Positions 1-7,296 are shown, counted from the first letter of the stretch. The stretch is DNA of 15,607 nt from Actinomycetota bacterium (GCA_004376325.1 SOKC01000135.1:1-15607), one strand, 5' to 3'. The notes: generated by a model from the letters alone, not told the origin. Made by a program: numbers and translations.

Positions 1-4
1 AAAG

Positions 5-32
5 TTGTAAAAATTTTAAAAAATAGTATAAT
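5..32 (+). promoter_or_regulatory. Putative sigma-70 promoter for the HIT gene
   Basis: A -35-like TTGTAA (5-10) is followed after 16 nt by a perfect -10 TATAAT (27-32). Transcription would start near 39, leaving a leader of about 59 nt. That leader contains a small inverted repeat, CCACT (36-40) with AGTGG (50-54). This matches the consensus expected for the RpoD-type sigma factor encoded at the other end of the window. The call rests on motif match and spacing only. Confidence 0.5.
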
Positions 33-97
33 CTCCCACTTAGGATAAGAGTGGTTGTAATAAAATTATATTAAAATTAAAAAAAATAAAAAATGCA

Positions 98-442
98 ATG
101 AAAGATTGTCTTTTTTGCAAAATTTCAAATAAAGAAATAGACAGTAATATAGTATTTGAGAGTGATAATGTTCTAATATTTAAGGATATATCGCCAAAAG
201 CACCGGTGCATCTTCTGGCTGTCCCCAAAGAACATATTAGTTCCATTCTGGAAATTGATAAGCTGGACTCTAGATTATTAAAAGAATTAATGGAAGCAAT
301 CAGCAGGGTAGCAATGGAGATGAGGCTGGACAAGGAGGGATTCAGGGTAGTTGTCAACACTGGCAGCGGTGCCGGAGAGAGTGTAAATCATCTGCATTTT
401 CATATATTGGGAAAAAGAAAATTTAGTTGGCCACCTGGTTAA
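98..442 (+). CDS. HIT-family (HinT-like) nucleotide-binding hydrolase
   Basis: This 114-residue protein has the full architecture of a bacterial HinT/PKCI-type histidine-triad protein. It begins with the Cys-containing N-terminus CLFCKI (residues 4-9) and carries the HIT motif HLHFHIL near residues 98-104; the middle histidine (about H100) is the expected nucleophile. It ends with the WPPG tail typical of the family. Family members hydrolyse purine nucleoside phosphoramidates and aminoacyl-adenylates in the cytoplasm; the physiological substrate here cannot be read from sequence. The ATG at 98 is the start that gives the canonical N-terminus. No Shine-Dalgarno sequence precedes it, only an A-rich tract. 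A HIT gene near phoH is common in low-GC genomes. Family assignment is secure; the specific substrate is unknown. Confidence 0.93.
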   Translation: MKDCLFCKISNKEIDSNIVFESDNVLIFKDISPKAPVHLLAVPKEHISSILEIDKLDSRLLKELMEAISRVAMEMRLDKEGFRVVVNTGSGAGESVNHLHFHILGKRKFSWPPG

Positions 443-458
443 AATTTCTAATGATTCA

Positions 459-464
459 TATAAT
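459..464 (+). promoter_or_regulatory. Possible -10 element upstream of phoH
   Basis: A perfect TATAAT hexamer lies in the 90-nt gap between the HIT stop and the likely phoH start. No good -35 is present at 16-18 nt (the best is TGGTTA at 436-441). In DNA this AT-rich such a hexamer can arise by chance, so it is listed only as a candidate for an internal promoter. Confidence 0.22.
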
Positions 465-520
465 TTACCTGTATGTAGCTTCTAATTTATTTAACAATGT
501 TAAAAAAAGAAATCTTTAAA

Positions 521-529
521 AAGGAGGGG
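521..529 (+). promoter_or_regulatory. Strong ribosome binding site that argues for a TTG start of phoH
   Basis: AAGGAGGGG lies here, with AGGAGG at 522-527. It sits 5 nt before an in-frame TTG at 533, an ordinary Shine-Dalgarno spacing. The upstream in-frame ATG at 497 has no Shine-Dalgarno sequence. If 497 were the start, this site would merely encode part of the N-terminus. Confidence 0.6.
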
Positions 530-532
530 CTT

Positions 533-1504
533 TTGTCTCCAGTAAAACAAAAGTTAAGCATTGATTTTAAAGGCGAGCATTCAATGGCAGAATTAATTGG
601 TGATAGGGATGAGTTGCTTCAGCTAATTGAGAGAAAATATAATGTGGAGATCTTTGCGCTGGGAAATGATCTGGAAATATCAGGGAAGAATAAAAATGTA
701 AAAGAGGTCGCAAGACTGATAGAAGAATTAGCGTTACAGATAAATCTTGGACAGAAATTAAATTCCGAGAAAGTTAGCGACTCAATAAAAATTATGGAAA
801 ATAAATCAAATTTAAAACCACATGAAATATTTAAAAACAGTATTGTGGTAAATAGTGGGAAGAAAATTAAACCGCGTACGGAGGGTCAGAAAAAATATAT
901 TGAAGCGATTAAGGAAAATACAATTGTTTTTGGAATAGGGCCAGCTGGAACAGGGAAGACTTATCTGGCTTTAGCTATGGCTGTTGAAGCTTTAAGGGAG
1001 AATAAGGTAGGGCGGATAATTTTAATAAAACCGGTGGTTGAAGCAGGTGAAAAGCTGGGGTTTCTGCCAGGGGATATTTACGATAAGGTAAATCCCTACT
1101 TGAGACCTTTATATGATGCTTTATATGAAATGCTGGATATTGAAAAATTTCAGCAGTATCGGGATATGGGTATTATTGAAGTAGCACCTCTGGCCTATAT
1201 GAGAGGAAGGACTTTAAATGATTCCTTTATTATTCTTGATGAAGCTCAAAATACATCCCCGGAACAAATGAAAATGTTTCTTACCAGATTAGGGTTTGGC
1301 TCCAGGATAGTTGTAACAGGCGATATTACACAAATCGACTTACCTAGTGATAAAGAATCCGGCTTAATTATAGTAAAAAATATATTGATTGGAATACATG
1401 GAGTTGAGTTTGTATACCTTAGCTCAAAAGATGTGGTCAGACATGAATTGGTACAGAGAATCGTAGATGCCTACAAGGTTTATGGGGAAAGAACTAAAAG
1501 ATAA
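533..1504 (+). CDS. phoH: PhoH-like (PhoH/YbeZ family) P-loop ATPase
   Basis: The protein is a cytoplasmic PhoH/YbeZ-type ATPase. The Walker A motif GPAGTGKT and the Walker B region FIILDEAQN are intact (residues 148-155 and about 244-252 when counted from the upstream ATG at 497). The family C-terminal signature around RHELVQRIVDAYK is also present. PhoH-like proteins are thought to act in RNA metabolism and are commonly encoded next to the ribosome-maturation nuclease YbeY, as here with pgpH in between. I prefer the TTG start at 533 because it follows AAGGAGGGG at a proper distance. Starting at 497 adds 12 residues (335 in total rather than 323) and lacks a ribosome binding site. The 29-nt gap to pgpH suggests cotranscription. 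The exact biochemical role of the family is not settled. Confidence 0.93.
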   Translation: MSPVKQKLSIDFKGEHSMAELIGDRDELLQLIERKYNVEIFALGNDLEISGKNKNVKEVARLIEELALQINLGQKLNSEKVSDSIKIMENKSNLKPHEIFKNSIVVNSGKKIKPRTEGQKKYIEAIKENTIVFGIGPAGTGKTYLALAMAVEALRENKVGRIILIKPVVEAGEKLGFLPGDIYDKVNPYLRPLYDALYEMLDIEKFQQYRDMGIIEVAPLAYMRGRTLNDSFIILDEAQNTSPEQMKMFLTRLGFGSRIVVTGDITQIDLPSDKESGLIIVKNILIGIHGVEFVYLSSKDVVRHELVQRIVDAYKVYGERTKR

Positions 1505-1533
1505 TTTTATAGTATAATTTACATTGAATTAAA

Positions 1534-3726
1534 ATGATAGCCAGAAATAAAAATAACAAAGAGCTTCTAAAAACTGAAAAGGGGAAGCTGGAAAAAACGA
1601 AGGATTTTATTAATAAGTATTTTTCATTCAGGAGTAAAATTGCTCAGAGAATGTATATATTTATTTTAACCCTGGGTTTGGTGGTAGCTATTCTTTCATA
1701 TAGCTATTCTCCTGATATTGGTGTAGAGCTGGGAAAACCCAGTCCCAGAACCATTAAAGCAAATAAGGGTATAGAATTTGAGGATGTTGAAAAAACCGAA
1801 GAAGATAGAAATAAAAATGAAGCAGAAGTAGAAGATGTATATGTTTATGATATAAATGTTTTAAGTGGTGAAGAAGGAGCACTCTACCAGATAAGGTATT
1901 TTTACCTGCTAACTGGTATAGTCCAGAAAAAAGAAGATAAGTCTTTTGAAGAAAAAGTTGATTATATGACCAATCTTCTGGGTAACCAGTATTCCGGATC
2001 CATTATTTCTATGGCCCTTAATCTATCAGTGGATGACCTTAATTTGCTTCTGACAAAGACACAGGATATAGCCAGAGAAATAATGAAAGAAGGAATAAAA
2101 CCAACTGAAGTAGACTTTGCCAGGAGTGAAGCTTCCAGGCTGGTAGAAGCAGATAAGGATATAAAACCGGAAAACATTCCTGTAATAACAAATGTGCTGG
2201 AAAAGAATATCCTTCCTACTGCAGTATTCAACCCTGCTGCCACTGAAGAGGCAAGGAAAGAAGCCAGATTGAACACCAGCCCTCATATGGTAACTATAAT
2301 TGAAGGCCAGACAATCGTCTTTGAAGGAGAGATTGTAAATGATACCGATATTTTTATATTAACTAAATTGGGTTTGCTTCAGACAGGTTTTAACTGGAAA
2401 AGGCTTCTATATATATTCTTTATATCTTCTGTGATCCTGATACTATTTGGATTTTATATTTATAAATTTAATTTAAATATTTTTAATAATACAAAGAAAA
2501 TAGTCATAACTGCACTTCTGGTAATTATATTTACAGCGCTAACAAAAATACTTACTATACTTTCATCCATACATTTAAATTTCTGGAATTATTTATTTCC
2601 AATAATAGCGGCGTCGCTTATTTGTACCATTTTATTTAATGCGCCTATGGCAATAATGTTGACTGTCTGTCTGGGAATATTTGCAGGTATTGCAACTGAT
2701 TTTGATTTCAGTTTAGCCATTGTCTATATACTGGGAGGTGTTTTCTCTACCTATATGGTGTCAAAAGTTTCTCAGAGATCTGCAGTAATGAAGGCTGGAT
2801 TTATAAGCTCGCTTGTTCTTGCTTTTTTATTTTTAACCATCAATCTTATCGGCGGGGAAATAAAGACAATTGCTCTGTATACTGTACTTGGAGTGGTCAA
2901 TGGTATTATTTGCGCTATTATTGCCATAGGTTTTCTGCCATTTATTGAATCTACTTTTAATATTGTAACCGCAATGGGGTTGCTGGAGCTTTCTAATACT
3001 GATCAACCATTGCTTAAGAAGCTGCTTATATCAGCACCCGGTACTTATAACCACAGTATTCTTGTGGGGCATCTTGCAGAAAGTGCAGCAAAATCCATAG
3101 GTGCTGATTCACTGTTGGTGAAGGTAGCAGCTTTGTACCATGACCTTGGAAAAATGAAAAGGCCTGAATATTTTTATGAGAACCAAAAGGATATTGAAAA
3201 TATCCATGACCGCTTAAATCCTTCTATGAGCAGGCATATAATATCGAATCATATAAAGGATGGACTGGAAATGGCAGTAAAAAATAAAATCCCCAGAAAA
3301 GTTCTAAACATTATCTCCCAGCATCATGGAAATTCGATAATAACCTATTTTTATGAGAAACAGAAAGACAGAGAAACAGTTACCAACAGCAGCCCAAATG
3401 GTCTTAAAGAACATTTCCGTTATCCGGCAAGAAGACCTCAGAGCAAGGAGGCAGCAATTCTTATGCTGGCAGATTCAACAGAAGCTGCAGTGAGATCTAT
3501 TGATAAGATGACTCCTAAAAAAATTGAACAAATGATAAGTGACATATTTGAGGATAGATTGAAAGATGGTCAGCTGAATGAGTCCGATATGACTATTAAA
3601 GAAGTAAATACAGTCAAAGGCACTTTAGTTGATGGACTTATATCTATTTATCATTCCCGGCTTTCATACACCGAATCAAATTCAAAGACAAAAGCGGATT
3701 TAGAGGCGAAAGTGGAGACAAAATGA
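1534..3726 (+). CDS. pgpH: PgpH-type membrane HD-domain c-di-AMP phosphodiesterase
   Basis: This 730-residue protein matches the 7TMR-HDED / 7TM / HD architecture of PgpH (YqfF). One N-terminal membrane helix (about 40-58) is followed by a large extracytoplasmic region (about 60-285), then a cluster of membrane helices (about 290-475) and a cytoplasmic HD domain. In the HD domain H507 (YNHSIL), H536-D537 (YHDLGK), the HH pair at 597-598 and D647 are plausible metal ligands. PgpH of Listeria and Bacillus hydrolyses the second messenger c-di-AMP to pApA, linking it to osmotic and potassium control. The ATG at 1534 has no Shine-Dalgarno sequence; a TATAAT at 1513-1518 lies just upstream, without a recognisable -35. 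The stop overlaps the ybeY start as ATGA. The family call is firm; c-di-AMP specificity is by homology. Confidence 0.93.
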   Translation: MIARNKNNKELLKTEKGKLEKTKDFINKYFSFRSKIAQRMYIFILTLGLVVAILSYSYSPDIGVELGKPSPRTIKANKGIEFEDVEKTEEDRNKNEAEVEDVYVYDINVLSGEEGALYQIRYFYLLTGIVQKKEDKSFEEKVDYMTNLLGNQYSGSIISMALNLSVDDLNLLLTKTQDIAREIMKEGIKPTEVDFARSEASRLVEADKDIKPENIPVITNVLEKNILPTAVFNPAATEEARKEARLNTSPHMVTIIEGQTIVFEGEIVNDTDIFILTKLGLLQTGFNWKRLLYIFFISSVILILFGFYIYKFNLNIFNNTKKIVITALLVIIFTALTKILTILSSIHLNFWNYLFPIIAASLICTILFNAPMAIMLTVCLGIFAGIATDFDFSLAIVYILGGVFSTYMVSKVSQRSAVMKAGFISSLVLAFLFLTINLIGGEIKTIALYTVLGVVNGIICAIIAIGFLPFIESTFNIVTAMGLLELSNTDQPLLKKLLISAPGTYNHSILVGHLAESAAKSIGADSLLVKVAALYHDLGKMKRPEYFYENQKDIENIHDRLNPSMSRHIISNHIKDGLEMAVKNKIPRKVLNIISQHHGNSIITYFYEKQKDRETVTNSSPNGLKEHFRYPARRPQSKEAAILMLADSTEAAVRSIDKMTPKKIEQMISDIFEDRLKDGQLNESDMTIKEVNTVKGTLVDGLISIYHSRLSYTESNSKTKADLEAKVETK

Positions 3727-4187
3727 AAGTTATACTGATTAACAATCAAAGTAAAATAAAATTGGATCTGGATTTAATAAGAGAGGTTGCAGCATACATT
3801 TCAGATAAGTTTGATAAGGACTTAAAAAGTGAATTAAATATTGTTTTTTCAGAGGGGAAAGAAATAAGGAAATTAAATAAAAAATACAGGAAGATAGATA
3901 GGGAAACTGATGTGCTGTCTTTTTCATATATTTCTGATAAAGATAAGATAGGCCCGGGGGCAAGCTCTTATACTGTAGGGGAGGTAATTATTTGTCCGGA
4001 AGTTGCGCAGTCCAATATTTTAAAACAGGATGAAAACTGGAATCTGAATCTGGAGATAATTTTGCTGATAATACACGGCATACTGCATATATATAATTAT
4101 GACCACGAGGAAGAAAAAAATAGAATAGATATGGAAAGTATCCAGGATAGTTTAGTATCTGACACAAGAAGGACTTTTAAACTATAA
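3723..4187 (+). CDS. ybeY: Endoribonuclease YbeY (rRNA maturation factor)
   Basis: This 154-residue protein has the two YbeY/UPF0054 signatures: the RETDVLSF motif at residues 60-67 and the zinc-binding motif with H118, H122 and H128 (HGILH...YDH). YbeY is a metal-dependent endoribonuclease involved in 16S rRNA 3'-end maturation and ribosome quality control. The usual glycine before YDH is replaced by asparagine (NYDH), while all three histidines are retained. The start overlaps the pgpH stop by 4 nt and has GGAG (3714-3717) 5 nt upstream, indicating translational coupling. Length is normal for the family. Confidence 0.93.
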   Translation: MKVILINNQSKIKLDLDLIREVAAYISDKFDKDLKSELNIVFSEGKEIRKLNKKYRKIDRETDVLSFSYISDKDKIGPGASSYTVGEVIICPEVAQSNILKQDENWNLNLEIILLIIHGILHIYNYDHEEEKNRIDMESIQDSLVSDTRRTFKL

Positions 4188-4244
4188 TTTTTTTCATCAT
4201 AAATTATTCAATCCCAAACCACTCTAAAACTACGGATGCTGCTA

Positions 4245-4273
4245 TTGACAAATAATGTAAAATTGATAGTAGA
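4245..4273 (+). promoter_or_regulatory. Perfect -35 hexamer upstream of the GNAT gene, weak -10
   Basis: A perfect TTGACA (4245-4250) lies in the 129-nt spacer after ybeY. The best -10 candidate at a suitable distance is TAGTAG (4267-4272, 16-nt spacer), which matches only three of six consensus positions. The element could start a GNAT-deoC-recO transcript, but the -10 makes this uncertain. The rest of the spacer is AT-rich, and I see no hairpin in it strong enough to call a ybeY terminator. Confidence 0.3.
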
Positions 4274-4316
4274 TATGTATTTTTTTTAAATTTTGAAATA
4301 AATATTAGTTTCTAGT

Positions 4317-4784
4317 ATGAACAGTATATTTATACAGGAGATAAAAGGTGTTGACTGGAAATTGGTAAGCAGGATTGGAAAATTAGAAAAAAAGAATCTG
4401 GGAAGTAAAGCTTCAATAAACCAGTGGGTAATACCAGTAATAATAAGATATGGAAAATTAATTGTAGCTCAAAAAAGTAAAGACGACTCTGATATTATTG
4501 GTGTATGCGAGCTTATAAGAAGCTGGAAAGATGAGTATACAGCTTTTATTCATTCTTTTTATATTGACAAAGAATACAGAAAAAAGGGCATTGGCAGGAA
4601 GCTTCTGGGAAAAGTAATTGATATTTTAAAAAACGATGATTTTAAGGAAATAGAATTAACTGTTGATCCTGACAATAAGGCTGCTAGCCAACTTTATGAG
4701 GATTTTGGTTTTAAAAAAATTATCTTGAGGAAAAATGAATATGGTAGAGGAGTGGACCGGGATTTGATGAGGTTAAAGCTATAA
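4317..4784 (+). CDS. GNAT-family N-acetyltransferase, substrate unknown
   Basis: This 155-residue protein has a GNAT fold signature. The acetyl-CoA pyrophosphate-binding loop R88-K-K-G91-I-G93 follows the strand FIHSFYID, and the motif B region around NKAASQLYEDFGF (residues 120-132) is the usual C-terminal part of the domain. It would transfer an acetyl group from acetyl-CoA to an amine; nothing in the sequence identifies the acceptor. It occupies the place between ybeY and recO where dgkA, cdd and era are often found in Firmicutes, so it is the least expected gene of the window. It has no clear Shine-Dalgarno sequence before the ATG at 4317. Codon use looks like that of its neighbours, so there is no visible sign of recent transfer. 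deoC follows after 52 nt. Confidence 0.85.
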   Translation: MNSIFIQEIKGVDWKLVSRIGKLEKKNLGSKASINQWVIPVIIRYGKLIVAQKSKDDSDIIGVCELIRSWKDEYTAFIHSFYIDKEYRKKGIGRKLLGKVIDILKNDDFKEIELTVDPDNKAASQLYEDFGFKKIILRKNEYGRGVDRDLMRLKL

Positions 4785-4836
4785 TTTGGCTATTGATTAT
4801 AAAAATATTATTAGTTTTATAGATAAATAAAGGTGA

Positions 4837-5547
4837 GTGGTAAAAACGTTAACTAAAGAGCAATTAGCAAAAACTATTGATCAGACATTACTTAATCCTG
4901 TTGCAACTTCAAAGGACATAGAACAGTTATGTATTAATGCTAAAAAAATTCATTTTGCAGCAGTGTGTATTAATCCTACTTTTATAACACAGGCAAAAAA
5001 AATATTGGCCGACACCGATGTAAAAGTTTGCTCTGTAGTAGGCTATCCGCTGGGGGCAAATACTATAGAAGCAAAGGTCTTTGAAGCGAAGGATAATGTA
5101 AAAAAAGGTGCAGACGAGCTGGATATAGTAATAAATTTAGGAGCTGTGAAAAGCGGTAATTATGAGTATATCGAAAGAGAAATCAAAATAATTGTTAATG
5201 TGATAAGGCGTGAACAAATAGCAGAATATAACAAGCATATTAATATCAAGGTAATAATCGAGACTGCAATTTTAACCAGGGATGAAATTAAAAAAGTGTG
5301 TGCAATTATTGAGAGAGCTGGCGCAGATTTTGTGAAGACATCTACCGGGTTTGGTGTAAAAGGTGTAGAACTTGATGATGTCAGACTGATAAGGGAAGTT
5401 GTTACCAGGAATATAGGGGTTAAAGCATCAGGTGGAATAAGAACATTTAAAGATGCGCAGGCGCTTATAGATGCTGGCGCAACAAGACTGGGAACCAGCA
5501 GCGGAATAAATATAATCAAAGAGTACAGCGCTATTTTTGATAAATAA
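4837..5547 (+). CDS. deoC: Deoxyribose-phosphate aldolase
   Basis: This 236-residue cytoplasmic class I aldolase cleaves 2-deoxyribose-5-phosphate to glyceraldehyde-3-phosphate and acetaldehyde in deoxynucleoside catabolism. The Schiff-base lysine is K167 in FVKTSTGF. The second lysine of the catalytic relay is K196 in VKASGG, and the acidic residue D96 lies in ELDIVIN. The start is GTG at 4837, preceded by AAAGGTGA, which is complementary to the 16S rRNA end but sits very close to the start codon. No other start candidate fits the N-terminus. It ends 3 nt before recO, so the two are probably cotranscribed. The pairing with the upstream GNAT gene has no obvious metabolic logic. Confidence 0.95.
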   Translation: MVKTLTKEQLAKTIDQTLLNPVATSKDIEQLCINAKKIHFAAVCINPTFITQAKKILADTDVKVCSVVGYPLGANTIEAKVFEAKDNVKKGADELDIVINLGAVKSGNYEYIEREIKIIVNVIRREQIAEYNKHINIKVIIETAILTRDEIKKVCAIIERAGADFVKTSTGFGVKGVELDDVRLIREVVTRNIGVKASGGIRTFKDAQALIDAGATRLGTSSGINIIKEYSAIFDK

Positions 5548-5550
5548 AAA

Positions 5551-6333
5551 ATGCCATCTTATAAAGCTAAGGCTATTATTTTAAAATCATATAAACTGGG
5601 AGAATCAGATAAAATAGTTAAAATGTACTCCCAGGATGGAGATATAATAAGTGCAGTAGCTAAAAGTGCCAGGAAGGTCCGCAGTAAATTTGGGGGAAGA
5701 CTTGAGCTTTTTAATCTTGTTGATCTGGAGCTTTCAACAGGCAGGAATCTGGATATTATAAATCAGGTAGAAATAATAAAAAGTTTTAAAAATATTTCTT
5801 CAGATTTTTACAAATTTGTCTTCTGTGAAATCATAAGCAAAATTATCTTAAAAACACAGGTATCCGGCGGAGACTCTTCTCCACTTTTATTTAAATTGAT
5901 TTATGCCTGTTTTAATGAGATCAACAATCTGAACCCGGAAGATGTCGTCTCTCTAAAGAAGACCATGTGTTTTTTCGGAATTAAGTTTTTAAGAATTACA
6001 GGCTATATACCTTTGCTTGAAAACTGCAGCAAGTGCAACAAGGAATTAAAAAATTTATACTCTTTCCATAAAGATAAAATTTATTTTTCAGTTAAATATG
6101 GAGGGATTCTTTGCGGGAAATGTGCAGATTCTTCAGGAGGTATGGAAGTCCTGGGTGCGTCAGATTACAGGTTTTTATATGATTTATTTAATCTCAAACT
6201 CGAAGATTTTAGAGATTTAGAGGTAGGTCTTCCAACACTTAAAAGGGTGTATAAACTGATAGAAAACTATATTATTTACCATACTGAATGCAACCTGGAA
6301 AGTTTTAAATATTTTAAAAAAATAGGACTGTAA
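5551..6333 (+). CDS. recO: DNA repair protein RecO
   Basis: This 260-residue protein has the RecO layout. An N-terminal OB-fold (about residues 1-80; opening KAKAIILKSYKLGESDKIV) is followed by a helical domain containing a four-cysteine zinc site, C159-x2-C162 and C188-x2-C191. RecO works with RecR and RecF to load RecA on SSB-coated single-stranded DNA in gap repair. The ATG at 5551 lies 3 nt after the deoC stop and has no Shine-Dalgarno sequence, so translation may depend on coupling to deoC. The last codons form one arm of a terminator-like inverted repeat. A recO upstream of glyQ-glyS is typical of low-GC genomes. Confidence 0.93.
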   Translation: MPSYKAKAIILKSYKLGESDKIVKMYSQDGDIISAVAKSARKVRSKFGGRLELFNLVDLELSTGRNLDIINQVEIIKSFKNISSDFYKFVFCEIISKIILKTQVSGGDSSPLLFKLIYACFNEINNLNPEDVVSLKKTMCFFGIKFLRITGYIPLLENCSKCNKELKNLYSFHKDKIYFSVKYGGILCGKCADSSGGMEVLGASDYRFLYDLFNLKLEDFRDLEVGLPTLKRVYKLIENYIIYHTECNLESFKYFKKIGL

Positions 6334-6360
6334 GCGGTTTAAAACTTTTTTTACTTTTTT
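6299..6360 (+). terminator. Terminator-like inverted repeat overlapping the recO 3' end
   Basis: The left arm 6299-6310 (inside the recO coding sequence) can pair with 6337-6348 in a 12-bp stem with one G-T wobble. The core is AGTTTTAAA with TTTAAAACT. The loop is about 26 nt and contains the recO stop codon. A T-rich run follows (6346-6360). The stem is mostly A-T and the loop is long, so it would be a weak intrinsic terminator. It lies directly before the glyQ promoter, where a transcript boundary makes sense. Confidence 0.4.
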
Positions 6361-6386
6361 GTCTTAAATCATAGCTTTTAGTTTAA

Positions 6387-6415
6387 TTGACTATTAAAAT
6401 TAATGTTATTAAAAT
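6387..6415 (+). promoter_or_regulatory. Sigma-70 promoter for glyQ-glyS, predicting a nearly leaderless mRNA
   Basis: TTGACT (6387-6392) is separated by exactly 17 nt from TAAAAT (6410-6415); each hexamer matches the consensus at five of six positions. The expected start of transcription is near 6422, only about 2 nt before the glyQ ATG at 6424. The AAGGA at 6416-6420 would then lie upstream of the transcript, and in any case sits only 3 nt from the ATG. Confidence 0.55.
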
Positions 6416-6423
6416 AAGGAACT

Positions 6424-7296
6424 ATGAATTTCCAGGATATTATTTTTAACCTACAAAAATACTGGTCAGATAATGGCTGTATTATAAAGCAGCCGATGGA
6501 CCTGGAAAAGGGCGCGGGAACATTCAACCCGGATACTTTTTTGCGTTGTTTGGGCCCTGAACCATGGAATGTTGCTTATGTCGAGCCCAGCAGGAGGCCT
6601 ACAGATGGAAGATATGGTGAAAATCCTTTCCGGACACAATTTTTTTATCAGTTTCAGGTACTTTTAAAACCATCTCCAGATGATGTAATAGAACTTTATC
6701 TCGGTTCTCTTAAGAGCCTGGGTATCAACTTAAAATTGCATGATATCAGATTTGTCGAGGATGATTGGCAATCTCCAACCATTGGCGCAGTAGGTCTGGG
6801 CTGGGAGGTATGGGTTGATGGAATGGAAATAACCCAGTTTACTTATTTCCAACAGATGGGCGGCCTTGTGCTCAAGCCTGTTTCGGCAGAGATCACTTAT
6901 GGCCTGGAGCGAATTGCTATGTACCTGCAGGACAAGGATAATTTCTGGGATCTAAAATGGTCTGATGATATAACTTACGGTGAGTTGCATCTTGAGTCTG
7001 AGAAACAGTGGTCGGCTTATAATTTTGAAGTAGCCAGTGTAAGTATGCTTCTGGATTTGTTTAAGAAATATGAAGATGAATTTGAAAGAGTTATAGACAG
7101 GGGACTTATCTTTGTTGGGTGTGAATATGTGCTTAAATGTTCACATATTTTTAATTTGCTGGATGCAAGGGAAGCAATAAGCGTAGCGGAGAGGACTTCC
7201 TATATTGCCAGGGTACGGAATCTTGCTAAAAAATTATGCTCTGTCTATCTTAAAAAGAGAGAGGAACTAGGATATCCGCTACTTAAAAAGGAATAG
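6424..7296 (+). CDS. glyQ: Glycyl-tRNA synthetase alpha subunit
   Basis: This 290-residue protein is the catalytic alpha chain of the bacterial heterotetrameric class II glycyl-tRNA synthetase, which charges tRNA-Gly with glycine using ATP. It begins directly with the family N-terminus (FQDIIFNLQKYW). It contains the highly conserved PSRRPTDGRYGENP segment (residues 55-68), the MEITQFTYFQQMGG segment and the motif-3 region ITYGLERIAMY. Length is normal. The ATG at 6424 is fixed by the conserved N-terminus. glyS starts 9 nt after its stop. No T-box leader fits in the 90-nt upstream gap, unlike many Firmicutes glyQ operons. Confidence 0.97.
   Translation: MNFQDIIFNLQKYWSDNGCIIKQPMDLEKGAGTFNPDTFLRCLGPEPWNVAYVEPSRRPTDGRYGENPFRTQFFYQFQVLLKPSPDDVIELYLGSLKSLGINLKLHDIRFVEDDWQSPTIGAVGLGWEVWVDGMEITQFTYFQQMGGLVLKPVSAEITYGLERIAMYLQDKDNFWDLKWSDDITYGELHLESEKQWSAYNFEVASVSMLLDLFKKYEDEFERVIDRGLIFVGCEYVLKCSHIFNLLDAREAISVAERTSYIARVRNLAKKLCSVYLKKREELGYPLLKKE

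Noticed and set aside
36..54. Hairpin CCACT/AGTGG in the HIT leader as a riboswitch or terminator
   Set aside because: Only 5 bp with a 9-nt loop and no T-run. It is too small to call more than an incidental inverted repeat.
1962..2286. Frameshift or extra gene within the extracytoplasmic region of pgpH
   Set aside because: The pgpH frame is uninterrupted from 1534 to 3726 and covers the full family architecture. The overlapping minus-strand frames there show no recognisable features.
48..4225. AGAGTGGTT at 48-56 and its reverse complement AACCACTCT at 4217-4225, both in spacers
   Set aside because: A single 9-mer match with no extension is expected by chance many times in a 15-kb window, so I do not treat it as a regulator site.
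4786..4823. Promoter before deoC (TTGGCT or TTGATT with TATTAG or TATAGA)
   Set aside because: Each candidate pair has poor spacing (14 or 19 nt) or a weak -10. The 52-nt gap fits simple readthrough from the GNAT gene.
6334..6423. T-box riboswitch upstream of glyQ
   Set aside because: Only 90 nt are available and they contain a consensus-like promoter abutting the ATG. No T-box consensus, specifier stem or antiterminator can be seen.
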